Source: Ferrovibrio sp046294345 | GTDB taxonomy: Bacteria; Pseudomonadota; Alphaproteobacteria; Ferrovibrionales; Ferrovibrionaceae | Assembly (NCBI GenBank): GCA_046294345.1 | Contig: JBKBJT010000029.1 | Location: 1 to 42,788, forward strand | Direction: 5' to 3' | DNA: 42,788 bases | Shown: in pieces, positions 23,883 to 31,479 of the stretch | Layout of the letters: each line of letters begins with the position of its first letter | Numbering within the stretch: position 1 is the first letter of the stretch | Notes under the pieces: model-generated | Database searches by the model: none | Seen by the model: only the letters and a program-made list of their open reading frames with translations | Told to the model about the DNA's origin: nothing | Made by a program: the position numbers and the translations under genes

Positions 23883-24704
23883 TTACAGCCGCGTCTTCAG
23901 GGCCTCGAAATCGCCGTCGAATTCCTGGCTGCAGAACGGGCTGCCGCCCTGGAAATGATCGCCGATGGGGTCTTTCGGCAGGCTCTTCTGCGCTTCCAGC
24001 GCCTCCGCTGCAAATTCCTCCGACTGGCCGCCCGGGCGATAGCCAAGTCGCAGGGCATTGGCATTATCCCACCAGGCCCGTTTGTTGTCGGACATGCCAT
24101 AAACCACTTCGTAGACCAGATCGGGCTTCTCCAGGCCGATACGCACCAGTTGCACCAGGTCGTCGGGTTTCAGCCAGATCGCCAGCCGGCGTTCGTCGAT
24201 CGGCTTGTCGCCGAAATTGCCGATCCGGATGCTCAGCACGCCCATGCCGTGCTTGTGGGCATAGAGCGCGCCGACGCCTTCACCAAACAGCTTGCTCAGG
24301 CCATAACGGGTGTCGGGTTTTGGCACGGCCTCGACGCCGATCCTGTGGCTGCGCGGATGGAAACCCATCACATGGTTGGACGAGGCGAAGACCACGCGCT
24401 TCACGCCCTTGCGATGGGCCGCCTCGAACAGGTTGTAGGTACCGATGATGTTGGCCTGCAGGATGGTTTCCCAGGGGCCTTCCACCGAGAAGCCGCCCAG
24501 ATGCACGATGCCGTCGATGCCCTCGCAGATTTTTTCCACGGCCGACATATCGGCCAGGTTGGCCTGCCGGAAGGTCTCGCCGGGCTGCAGGTCGGCCGGC
24601 GCCCTGATGTCGCTCAGGATCAACTCGGGATAAACCGGTTTGAGCAATTGGCGCAGCCGCGTGCCGACTCCGCCGCTTGCCCCGGTCAGCAATACGCGTT
24701 TCAT
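23883..24704 (-). CDS. udh: Uronate dehydrogenase (NAD-dependent, SDR family)
   Basis: 273 aa, close to known Udh enzymes. Oxidises D-galacturonate or D-glucuronate to the aldarolactone. The Rossmann motif is 'GASGGVGTRL' (8-17) and the catalytic YxxxK is Tyr134-Lys138 ('RYGLSKLFGE'), preceded by 'ASSNHVMGF' (107-115), which is characteristic of this family. 'WWDNANALRLGY' in the C-terminal part is also typical. GGGGAG lies 6 nt before the ATG, 11 bp after the kdgD stop. Confidence 0.93.
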   Translation of the reverse strand: MKRVLLTGASGGVGTRLRQLLKPVYPELILSDIRAPADLQPGETFRQANLADMSAVEKICEGIDGIVHLGGFSVEGPWETILQANIIGTYNLFEAAHRKGVKRVVFASSNHVMGFHPRSHRIGVEAVPKPDTRYGLSKLFGEGVGALYAHKHGMGVLSIRIGNFGDKPIDERRLAIWLKPDDLVQLVRIGLEKPDLVYEVVYGMSDNKRAWWDNANALRLGYRPGGQSEEFAAEALEAQKSLPKDPIGDHFQGGSPFCSQEFDGDFEALKTRL

Positions 24705-24715
24705 GCTTGCTCCCC

Positions 24716-25627
24716 TTACTGCGGCCCAAGCTTGTCGATCAGGGCCTTCAGCATACTATGCTCTTCCTCGCTGCAATCGACCAGCGGACTGCGTACCGGT
24801 CCGGCATCGAAGCCGACCAGGCGCGCGCCGGCCTTGATGATGCTGATGGCATAGCCGGGGCGCCGGTTGCGGATCTGGGAATAGGGCATGAAGAAATCAT
24901 CGAGAATCCGGGTGGCGGTCGCGCTGTCGTCGCAGGCAATCGCACGGTAGAAATCCATCGCGGTCCTGGGGATGAAATTGAACACCGCCGAGGAATAAAC
25001 CGGCACGCCCATCGCCTTGTAGGGCGCGGCGAAGAATTCCGCCGTCGGCAGGCCGCCCAGATAGGCAAAGCGGTCGCCCAGCTTGCGGCGAATGGCCACC
25101 ATCAGTTCCAGGTCGCCGATGCCATCCTTGAACCCGATCAGGTTCGGGCATTGCTCGGCCAGCCGGGCCAGGGCATCGGGGCCCAGGCGGCAGACGCCAC
25201 GATTGTAGACGATGGCGCCGATCTTCACCGATTTGCAGATCGCCGCGATATGGCGACTGATGCCTTCCTGGTCGGCCTCCACCAGGTAATGCGGCATGAT
25301 CAGCAGGCCGGCGGCGCCCAGACGTTCGGCTTCCTGCGCATAGGCAATCGCCTGCCGGGTGCCATAGCCGGTGCCGGCCAGGATCGGCACCTTGCCCTTG
25401 CAGGTTTCCACGGCCGTGCGGATCACATCGCTGTATTCGCCGGGCGCCAGCGAAAAGAACTCGCCGGTGCCGCCAGCGGCGAACAAAGCCGTAGCGCCAT
25501 AGGGCATCAGCCATTCCAGTCGGCGGCGATAGCCTTTGGGTTCGAAATTGCCGGCGGCATCGAAATCGGTCACCGGGAAAGAGAGCAGGCCTCTGGAAAT
25601 AGCCTCTTTCAGAACATAGGGTTCCAT
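24716..25627 (-). CDS. kdgD: 5-dehydro-4-deoxyglucarate dehydratase
   Basis: 303 aa. DapA/N-acetylneuraminate-lyase superfamily enzyme that dehydrates and decarboxylates 5-dehydro-4-deoxyglucarate to 2-oxoglutarate semialdehyde. The Schiff-base lysine is Lys167 ('IGFKDGIGD') and the catalytic tyrosine is Tyr141 ('VYNRG'). 'AGGTGEFFSL' (51-60) is the superfamily substrate loop, with the Phe-Phe typical of KdgD. AAGGTGAG precedes the ATG at 25627. Second gene of the operon, 32 bp after gntR. Confidence 0.95.
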   Translation of the reverse strand: MEPYVLKEAISRGLLSFPVTDFDAAGNFEPKGYRRRLEWLMPYGATALFAAGGTGEFFSLAPGEYSDVIRTAVETCKGKVPILAGTGYGTRQAIAYAQEAERLGAAGLLIMPHYLVEADQEGISRHIAAICKSVKIGAIVYNRGVCRLGPDALARLAEQCPNLIGFKDGIGDLELMVAIRRKLGDRFAYLGGLPTAEFFAAPYKAMGVPVYSSAVFNFIPRTAMDFYRAIACDDSATATRILDDFFMPYSQIRNRRPGYAISIIKAGARLVGFDAGPVRSPLVDCSEEEHSMLKALIDKLGPQ

Positions 25628-25659
25628 TCTTATCTCACCTTGGAAATGAAACGGATCGT

Positions 25660-26391
25660 TCAGGCGCTGTTGGCAGGGCTGGATTGCGCCATCGCCTTGC
25701 GCAGGCGTTCGCGGCTATTGCTCAGATGCAGGCGCATGGCTGAGCGCGCGGAATCGCTGTCCTGCCGCAGGATGGCCTGATAGATATCCTCATGCTCGCG
25801 GTTGACGCGGCGCAGGTATTCACCGCGGTCATCGGCGAACAGGCGGAAGGTCTGCACGCGGGCGCGCGGAATCATCAGCGCGCCGAGATAGCTGAACAGA
25901 TGGGTGAAGTGGCTGTTGCCTGTGGCCTCGGCGATGGTCTGGTGGAAATCCAGGTCGGGCGCGACGGCATCTTCCGCCGCTTCGATGGCGGCTTCCATCT
26001 GGTCCAGGGCCTTGCGCATCGCCGCTACATGTTCGGGTTTGCGTCGCTGCGCGGCCAGCGCCGCGGCCTCGGCCTCCAGGCCGATGCGCAGTTCCAGCAC
26101 ATTGATCACTTCCTTGATCAGATCAAGGCTGGTTTCATCGATACGGAAGGGCTGATTGCTGGCGGCCTGAAGCACAAAGGCGCCGACGCCCTGCTGGGTG
26201 GCGACCAGACCGGCCGCGCGCAGGCTAGAGATGGCTTCGCGCACCACCGTTCGACTGACACCGAATTCCTCGATCAGCTCCTGCTCGCTCGGCAGCTTGT
26301 CGCCGGGCTTGAGGCTGCCCTTGGCGATCCGCTCGGTCAGGGTCCTGACGAGCTGGGAGGTCAGGGTTTCGCGTCGGCGCAGAGCCGTCAC
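25660..26391 (-). CDS. GntR-family (FadR/FCD subfamily) regulator of uronate use
   Basis: 243 aa from GTG 26391. The N-terminal winged helix-turn-helix (11-72; 'LPSEQELIEEFGVSRTVVRE') is followed by an all-helical FCD domain. FCD metal residues Asp146-x3-His150, His200 and His222 are present, as in regulators that bind carboxylate effectors. The GTG start has a GAGGAG site 7 nt upstream. An in-frame ATG at 26439 would add 16 residues but has no clear site, and the frame stays open further upstream only as antisense to dctP. It heads the kdgD-udh-gci-gli operon and is divergent from dctPQM, so it likely represses both. Confidence 0.88.
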   Translation of the reverse strand: MTALRRRETLTSQLVRTLTERIAKGSLKPGDKLPSEQELIEEFGVSRTVVREAISSLRAAGLVATQQGVGAFVLQAASNQPFRIDETSLDLIKEVINVLELRIGLEAEAAALAAQRRKPEHVAAMRKALDQMEAAIEAAEDAVAPDLDFHQTIAEATGNSHFTHLFSYLGALMIPRARVQTFRLFADDRGEYLRRVNREHEDIYQAILRQDSDSARSAMRLHLSNSRERLRKAMAQSSPANSA

Positions 26392-26461
26392 CAGATGTCT
26401 CCTCACATTCGAAGCCGCATGTTGAATGCGGCGGGTCATGAGAGGTTTAGCATCCCTTATC

Positions 26462-26472
26462 TTGTATGACAA
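26462..26472. promoter_or_regulatory. FadR-subfamily GntR operator-like site 1
   Basis: TTGTATGACAA fits the T-n-G-T-n3-A-C-n-A pattern used by many FadR-type GntR regulators and is an inverted repeat TTGT-N3-ACAA. It lies 71 bp upstream of the gntR GTG, in the divergent intergenic region. Confidence 0.5.
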
Positions 26473-26524
26473 CTGATGGGATGTTTCCGGCTCAGGTTTT
26501 GAGCGGTTTCCTGAGTGCCGCCAG

Positions 26525-26575
26525 AGAATGTAATATAAACAATTGATAATAATATTATAATTACACAATCTGATG
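26525..26575. promoter_or_regulatory. AT-rich tract in the gntR/dctP intergenic region
   Basis: A run of about 50 bp, almost all A and T in an otherwise GC-rich window, lies midway between the two divergent operons. It has several TATAAT/TAATAT-like hexamers on both strands, so exact promoters cannot be placed by eye. It probably carries the gntR promoter and a bendable segment between the two operator-like sites. Confidence 0.4.
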
Positions 26576-26613
26576 TGTGTCGTGGAATTTTCTGAATCCC
26601 GCCGTTTGGAGGA

Positions 26614-26646
26614 TTGACTCAAATTTCGCCCTATGTTGTATGATGA
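26614..26646 (+). promoter_or_regulatory. Predicted dctPQM promoter with overlapping GntR operator-like site 2
   Basis: TTGACT (26614-26619), 16 bp, then TTGTAT (26636-26641) as a weak -10. The -10 is the left half of TTGTATGATGA (26636-26646), a copy of site 1 with the same first eight bases and one departure from the T-n-G-T-n3-A-C-n-A pattern. A repressor here would cover the -10. The next 23 bases hold CACGAC-N11-GTCGTG (26647-26669). Confidence 0.45.
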
Positions 26647-26715
26647 CACGACGACTAAACCATGTCGTGCATCGGCTGGGGCCAATGAATGCCCCCGCAT
26701 CAAGGGAGGAAAAAC

Positions 26716-27696
26716 ATGAAGTCCAGCACAGCTCTGCGTGCCCTGTTCGGCGCGGCCGTCGCAGTGGCGCTTTCGGGAGCGGCGACGGCGAAGGAATTCC
26801 GCTCCGCGGATGTCCATCCGATGGATTACCCGACCGTGCAGGCGGTGGCCTATATGGGCAAGCTGATCGGCGAGCGCACCGGCGGCAAGCATTCGGTGAA
26901 GGTGTTCGGCCAGAGTTCGCTCGGCTCGGAAAAGGACACCATCGAGCAGACCAAGCTCGGCGCGCTCGACATGGTGCGCGTCAACATCTCGCCATTCAAC
27001 AACATCGTGCCGGAAACCATCGTGCCGGCGCTGCCCTTCGTCTTCAAGTCGAAGGACCACATGCGTCGCGTGCTGGATGGCCCGGTTGGCGAGGAGATTC
27101 TGAAATCGCTGGAGTCGCAGGGCTTCGTCGGCCTGGCTTTCTATGACAGCGGTTCGCGCAGTTTCTACACCACCAAGAAGCCGATCAAGTCGGTTGCCGA
27201 CATGAAGGGCATGAAGATCCGTGTACAGCAATCCGACATGTGGGTGGCGATGATGCAGGCGCTCGGCGCCAATGCCACGCCGCTGCCCTATGCCGAGGTC
27301 TATACCGCGCTGAAGACCGGCGTGGTGGATGGCGCCGAGAATAACTGGCCCTCCTACGACTCCTCGCGGCACTACGAAGTGGCGCAGATGTACAGCCTGA
27401 CTGAACATTCGATGGCGCCGGAGCTGCTGGTGTTTTCCAAGCGGGTCTGGGATGGTCTGTCGAAGGACGAGCAGGATGTCATCCGCAAGGCGGCCAAGGA
27501 ATCGGTGCCTTACATGCGCAAGCTGTGGGATGAGCGTGAGGCGGCATCGCGCAAGACGGTGGAGGCCGGCGGCTCGAAGATCATCAGCGACCTGGACAAG
27601 AAATCCTTCCAGGACGCGATGCAGCCGGTTTATGCAAAATTCGCCGGCGATGCCAAGCTGCAGGCGCTGGTGAAGCGCATCCAGGACACCAACTGA
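26716..27696 (+). CDS. TRAP transporter substrate-binding protein (DctP family), uronate-linked
   Basis: 326 aa. Periplasmic binding protein with a signal peptide about residues 1-25 (ending 'AATAK'). The DctP fold has 'DMKGMKIRVQQSDMW', whose arginine normally pairs with the ligand carboxylate, and 'VVDGAENNWPSYDSS', a pattern I associate with sugar-acid-binding members. Divergence from the uronate operon makes galacturonate or glucuronate the likely ligand. GGGAGGAAAAAC precedes the ATG at 26716. It is followed by dctQ after 41 bp. Confidence 0.93.
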   Translation: MKSSTALRALFGAAVAVALSGAATAKEFRSADVHPMDYPTVQAVAYMGKLIGERTGGKHSVKVFGQSSLGSEKDTIEQTKLGALDMVRVNISPFNNIVPETIVPALPFVFKSKDHMRRVLDGPVGEEILKSLESQGFVGLAFYDSGSRSFYTTKKPIKSVADMKGMKIRVQQSDMWVAMMQALGANATPLPYAEVYTALKTGVVDGAENNWPSYDSSRHYEVAQMYSLTEHSMAPELLVFSKRVWDGLSKDEQDVIRKAAKESVPYMRKLWDEREAASRKTVEAGGSKIISDLDKKSFQDAMQPVYAKFAGDAKLQALVKRIQDTN

Positions 27697-27737
27697 CACA
27701 TTTCCAGGTCCTGTAACGCGAAGAACCGGGAGTATCC

Positions 27738-28238
27738 ATGCTGCGCTGGCTCAGTCCCATCAACGCCTGGATCTCCCGGCTTTGCATGTATGTCGCCGTC
27801 GCCGGCTTGCTCGGCATCGTCGGCGTCGTCGCCTACCAGGTCTTTGGCCGTTACGTGCTGAATGACACGCCGACCTGGGCCGAAAGCCTCGCGCTGGTGC
27901 TGGTGCTCTACGTCACCATGTTCGGCGCCGCGGTCGGGGTGCGCGATGCCGGCCATATCGGCCTTGAATCCGTGCTGGTCATGGTGCTGCCCGAGCGGCA
28001 CCGCATCTGGGTCGAAATCCTGATCCATCTTCTGGTCGCCGGCTTCGGTCTGGTGATGGGCTGGAATGCCTGGCTGCTGGCCGATTCCGTGATGGCCTAC
28101 AAGATACCCACCCTCGGCCTGCCTGAAGGGCTCAACCACCTGCCGCTGTCGATTGCCGGCGGCCTGATCGCCCTGTTCTCGCTCGAGCATATTCTCGCCC
28201 TGATCGCGGGCGAAGAGGTCCGTCCCTCATGGCATTGA
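27738..28238 (+). CDS. TRAP transporter small permease (DctQ family), uronate-linked
   Basis: 166 aa with four hydrophobic helices. DctQ features: 'VFGRYVLNDTPTWAESLALVL' spans the loop after helix 1 and the start of helix 2, then 'FGAAVGVRDAGHIGLE'. It forms the membrane complex with the large permease. GGGAG precedes the ATG, and the end overlaps the DctM start by 10 bases. Confidence 0.91.
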   Translation: MLRWLSPINAWISRLCMYVAVAGLLGIVGVVAYQVFGRYVLNDTPTWAESLALVLVLYVTMFGAAVGVRDAGHIGLESVLVMVLPERHRIWVEILIHLLVAGFGLVMGWNAWLLADSVMAYKIPTLGLPEGLNHLPLSIAGGLIALFSLEHILALIAGEEVRPSWH

Positions 28239-29518
28239 TTATCCTGGCTGCCAGCTTCTTCGGCTTTCTCGTTCTCGGCGTGCCGGTCGCCTTCTCGATC
28301 GGTCTGTCCGCCGTCGCCACCATCCTCTACGAGGGCCTGCCGCTCGCCGTGGTGTTCCAGCGCATGACGGCCGGCATGAACATCTTCTCCTTCCTGGCGA
28401 TCCCCTTCTTCATCTTCGCCGGCGAACTGATGCTCTATGGCGGAGTGGCTGACCGCATCGTGCAGTTCGCCAAGAACCTGGTCGGGCATATCCGCGGCGG
28501 ACTCGGCATGTCGAATGTGGTGGCCTGCACCCTGTTTGGCGGCGTCTCGGGCTCGCCCGTGGCCGACGTCTCGGCCATGGGTGCCGTGATGATCCCGATG
28601 ATGAAGAAGGAAGGCTACGACGCCGATTACGCCGTCAACGTGACCACGCATGCTTCACTGGTCGGCGCGCTGATGCCGACCAGCCACAACATGATCATCT
28701 ATTCGCTGGCCGCCGGCGGCAAGGTATCGATTGCCGCGCTGATCCTGGCCGGCATGATCCCGGCCGTGCTGCTCACTATCTGCATGCTGGTGGCGGCTTA
28801 TCTGGTGGCGATCCGGCGTGGTTACCCGGCCGGTGTGTTCCCCGGCCGCCAGGCCGTTCTGCGTTCGGCCGCCGCCGCCATCCCCGGCCTGTTCGTGGTG
28901 GTGATCATCATCACCGGCATCCTCTCCGGCGTGTTCACCGCCACCGAATCGGCGGCTATTGCCGTGATCTATGCGATCCTGCTGGCGACCCTGCTGTACC
29001 GCTCCCTGAAATGGGAACACCTGATCAAGGCCGCCGCCAAGGCGGTGAAGACCACCGGCATCGTCCTGCTGCTGATCGGCGTCTCGAACACCTTCGGCTA
29101 CCTGATCAGCCTCTACAGCGTGGCGGAACTGACCGGCCAGGCGCTCAGCAGCATCACGACGTCGCCCTGGATGATCTTCCTGCTGGTCAATCTGATCCTG
29201 TTCGTGCTCGGCACCTTCCTGGACATGGCTGCCACCATCCTGATCTGCACGCCGATCTTCCTGCCGATCTGCATGCAATACGGCATGGGGCCGGTGCAGT
29301 TCGGGATGGTGATGCTGATCAACTGCGCGCTGGGGCTCAACACGCCGCCGGTCGGCATCACGCAGTTCGTCGGCTGCGCCATCGGCGGGGTTTCCATCGG
29401 CACGGTGATGCGCACGATCTGGCCCTTCTACGGCGCCCTGATCGCCGCCATGCTGCTGGTCACCTATGTGCCGGCCTTCTCGCAATTCCTGCCCGACTAT
29501 TTCCTCGGTCGCCACTGA
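28229..29518 (+). CDS. TRAP transporter large permease (DctM family), uronate-linked
   Basis: 429 aa with about 12 hydrophobic segments. Carrier subunit of the second TRAP system. Hallmarks: 'FLAIPFFIFAGELM', 'GALMPTSHNMIIYSL' (in place of the more usual G-I-L-I-P-P-S), 'GVFTATESAAIAV' and 'GLNTPPVGITQFV'. The asparagine/serine-containing substitution differs from the pca-linked permease and is common in sugar-acid TRAP carriers, as I recall. Last gene of the transporter operon; no terminator is obvious in the 74 bp before the pirin gene. Confidence 0.94.
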   Translation: MALIILAASFFGFLVLGVPVAFSIGLSAVATILYEGLPLAVVFQRMTAGMNIFSFLAIPFFIFAGELMLYGGVADRIVQFAKNLVGHIRGGLGMSNVVACTLFGGVSGSPVADVSAMGAVMIPMMKKEGYDADYAVNVTTHASLVGALMPTSHNMIIYSLAAGGKVSIAALILAGMIPAVLLTICMLVAAYLVAIRRGYPAGVFPGRQAVLRSAAAAIPGLFVVVIIITGILSGVFTATESAAIAVIYAILLATLLYRSLKWEHLIKAAAKAVKTTGIVLLLIGVSNTFGYLISLYSVAELTGQALSSITTSPWMIFLLVNLILFVLGTFLDMAATILICTPIFLPICMQYGMGPVQFGMVMLINCALGLNTPPVGITQFVGCAIGGVSIGTVMRTIWPFYGALIAAMLLVTYVPAFSQFLPDYFLGRH

Positions 29519-29574
29519 GGCGAGCAAGAGGGGCGATCAAGAGGGTTGGGCCGGCAGCCATCCCGCGTTAGTGT

Positions 29575-29592
29575 GGCGGCGGAGGTGCCGCC
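29575..29592 (+). promoter_or_regulatory. Hairpin presenting the ribosome binding site of the pirin gene
   Basis: GGCGGC (29575-29580) and GCCGCC (29587-29592) form a 6-bp all-GC stem whose 6-nt loop is GGAGGT, a near-complete Shine-Dalgarno sequence. The ATG at 29593 follows with no gap. The stem could control ribosome access. Confidence 0.5.
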
Positions 29593-30468
29593 ATGTCCGA
29601 AGCCGTCGATCTGATCATCACGCCGCGCAGCCGCGATCTGGGCGAGGGATTCATGGTGCGACGCATTCTGCCTTATGCGAAGCGCCGGCATGTTGGGCCT
29701 TTTGTGTTCTTCGACCATATGGGGCCGGCCGATTTCGCGCCGGGCCAGGGCCTGGATGTGCGGCCGCATCCCCATATCGGGCTGGCCACCGTCACCTACC
29801 TGTTCGAGGGCGAGATCATGCACCGCGACAGCCTGGGCGTGGTGCAGCCGATCCGGCCCGGTGACGTGAACTGGATGGTGGCCGGGCGCGGCATCGTGCA
29901 TTCCGAGCGCACGCGGGACGAACTGCGCCGCAGCGGAAGCGCCCTGCATGGCATCCAGTCATGGCTGGCCCTGCCACAGGGCCAGGAGGAAACAGCGCCC
30001 GATTTTAAACATCACCCAGCCGCCAGCCTGCCCGAGATCGAACTGCCCGGCGCGAGGATGCGCCTGATCGCGGGTGAGGCCTTCGGTGCCGCATCGCCGG
30101 TGCAGGTCTTCGCGCCGATGTTCTATCTCGACGCGGTACTGGACGATGAGGCCGTGCTGCCGCTGCCCGAGGAATACGAGGAACGCGCCGTCTATGTGGC
30201 CATCGGCATGGTGGTGCTGGATGGCGAGCGGTATGAGGCCGGCAGCATGCTGGTGCTGAAGCCCGGCAGCCGCCCGCGGATCACCGCGCAGGGTCCGGCG
30301 CGGTTGATGCTGTTGGGCGGCGCGCCGCTGGATGGCGAGCGGCATCTGTGGTGGAATTTCGTTTCCTCTTCGAAAGAGCGTATCGAACAGGCCAAGGCCG
30401 ATTGGCGCGCCGGTCGCTTCGCCATGGTGCCCGGCGATCCGGAATTCATCCCCTTGCCGGAGGTCTGA
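29593..30468 (+). CDS. Pirin family protein (bicupin)
   Basis: 291 aa. The N-terminal cupin has the metal set His59, His61 ('RPHPHIGL'), His103 and Glu105 ('IVHSERT'), matching the spacing of human pirin (His56, His58, His101, Glu103). The C-terminal cupin ('PVQVFAPMFYLDAVL', 'GSMLVLKPGSRPRI') is followed by a final 'HLWWNFVSSSKERIEQAKADW', typical of the family. Some bacterial pirins have quercetinase activity or modulate dehydrogenases; the role here is unknown. The start is fixed by an unusual ribosome-binding-site hairpin. It ends 2 bp before ppk2. Confidence 0.9.
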   Translation: MSEAVDLIITPRSRDLGEGFMVRRILPYAKRRHVGPFVFFDHMGPADFAPGQGLDVRPHPHIGLATVTYLFEGEIMHRDSLGVVQPIRPGDVNWMVAGRGIVHSERTRDELRRSGSALHGIQSWLALPQGQEETAPDFKHHPAASLPEIELPGARMRLIAGEAFGAASPVQVFAPMFYLDAVLDDEAVLPLPEEYEERAVYVAIGMVVLDGERYEAGSMLVLKPGSRPRITAQGPARLMLLGGAPLDGERHLWWNFVSSSKERIEQAKADWRAGRFAMVPGDPEFIPLPEV

Positions 30469-30470
30469 GT

Positions 30471-31244
30471 ATGGCCAAGCCAAAGGATAACGGCGAATAC
30501 CGCGCGGCCCTGCGTGACCTGCAGATCGAACTGGTCAAGCTGCAGCGCCATATGATCAAGCATGAGGAAAAGGTGCTGATCGTGCTGGAAGGGCGCGATG
30601 GCGCCGGCAAGGACAGCACGATCAAGGCCGTCACCGAACATATGAGTCCGCGCGAGACCCGCGTCGTCGCCCTGGGCAAACCATCCGACCGCGAACGCAG
30701 CCAGTGGTATTTCCAGCGGTATGTGCCGCATCTGCCAGCGGGCGGCGAGATCGTGCTGTTTAACCGCAGCTGGTACAACCGCGCCGGGGTCGAGCGCGTG
30801 ATGGGGTTCTGCACGAAGCAGGATTGCGAGGATTTCCTGAATGCCGTGCCGACCTTCGAGGATCTTCTGGTGCGCGCGGGCATACACCTGTTCAAGTATT
30901 ATCTGGATATCGACAGGGACGAGCAGAAACAGCGCCTGCAATCCCGCCGTGACGATCCGCTGAAGCAGTGGAAGATCAGCCCGATTGATAATGCGGCGCT
31001 GAAACACTGGAAGGATTACAGCAAGGCCCGCGATGCCATGCTGTCGCGGACCAGCAGCGCTGTGGCGCCATGGACTATCGTGCGGGCCAACCACAAGCCG
31101 ACAGCGCGGCTGAACCTGATCCGCGACCTGCTCGGGCGGCTGGATTATGCCGACAAGGCGAAGGCCAAACAAATCGCGCCCGACCGCGGCATCGTGTTTC
31201 CCTTCGATCTGGATGCCCTGCACGACGGGCGCCTGTCGGCTTAA
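30471..31244 (+). CDS. ppk2: Polyphosphate kinase 2 family protein
   Basis: 257 aa, a single PPK2 domain. Transfers phosphate between polyphosphate and nucleotides (usually polyP-driven GDP/ADP phosphorylation). Walker A is 'EGRDGAGKDST' (40-50) with Asp43. The Walker B/lid region 'EIVLFNRSWYNRAGVE' (93-108) is the class signature. The conserved 'YYLDIDRDEQKQRL' and 'DPLKQWKISPID' follow. Its ATG is 2 bp after the pirin stop, so the two are probably cotranscribed. The subclass (NDP or NMP kinase) cannot be settled by eye. Confidence 0.92.
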   Translation: MAKPKDNGEYRAALRDLQIELVKLQRHMIKHEEKVLIVLEGRDGAGKDSTIKAVTEHMSPRETRVVALGKPSDRERSQWYFQRYVPHLPAGGEIVLFNRSWYNRAGVERVMGFCTKQDCEDFLNAVPTFEDLLVRAGIHLFKYYLDIDRDEQKQRLQSRRDDPLKQWKISPIDNAALKHWKDYSKARDAMLSRTSSAVAPWTIVRANHKPTARLNLIRDLLGRLDYADKAKAKQIAPDRGIVFPFDLDALHDGRLSA

Positions 31245-31254
31245 GTCTGTCGGC

Positions 31255-31464
31255 CTAACCCTTTTCCACCCAGCGATTGCCCTGCTTGCGGTAACGCCGC
31301 TTTACCGCGGCCCAGGCGATGCGGTGGGCGATGGCCTCGCGGTCGGGATCATCGCCGTGATCCTGCCAGGCATGGTTGAAGGCGGCGCGGAAGATGTCCT
31401 GCGCATGGGCGGGCAGGATGTCGCGCAGGTTATCCGGCAGATCGGCATTTCTGGCGTATGGCAT
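31255..31464 (-). CDS. chaB: ChaB family protein
   Basis: 69 aa. Small basic/acidic protein matching ChaB from its start: 'MPYARNADLPDNLRDILP' followed by 'HAQDIFRAAFNHAWQ'. E. coli ChaB is described as a regulator of the cation antiporter ChaA, but ChaB domains are widespread without ChaA, and none is here, so the function is uncertain. GGTGGA lies before the ATG. It follows the membrane protease gene by 15 bp and ends 10 bp from the convergent ppk2 stop. Confidence 0.88.
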   Translation of the reverse strand: MPYARNADLPDNLRDILPAHAQDIFRAAFNHAWQDHGDDPDREAIAHRIAWAAVKRRYRKQGNRWVEKG

Positions 31465-31479
31465 GCCGTTTCCACCGGT

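Noticed and set aside
26440..27699. Upstream in-frame extension of the gntR reading frame to ~679 codons
   Set aside because: The extra part runs across the divergent intergenic region and antisense to dctP. The winged helix begins right after a well-placed GTG with a GAGGAG site.
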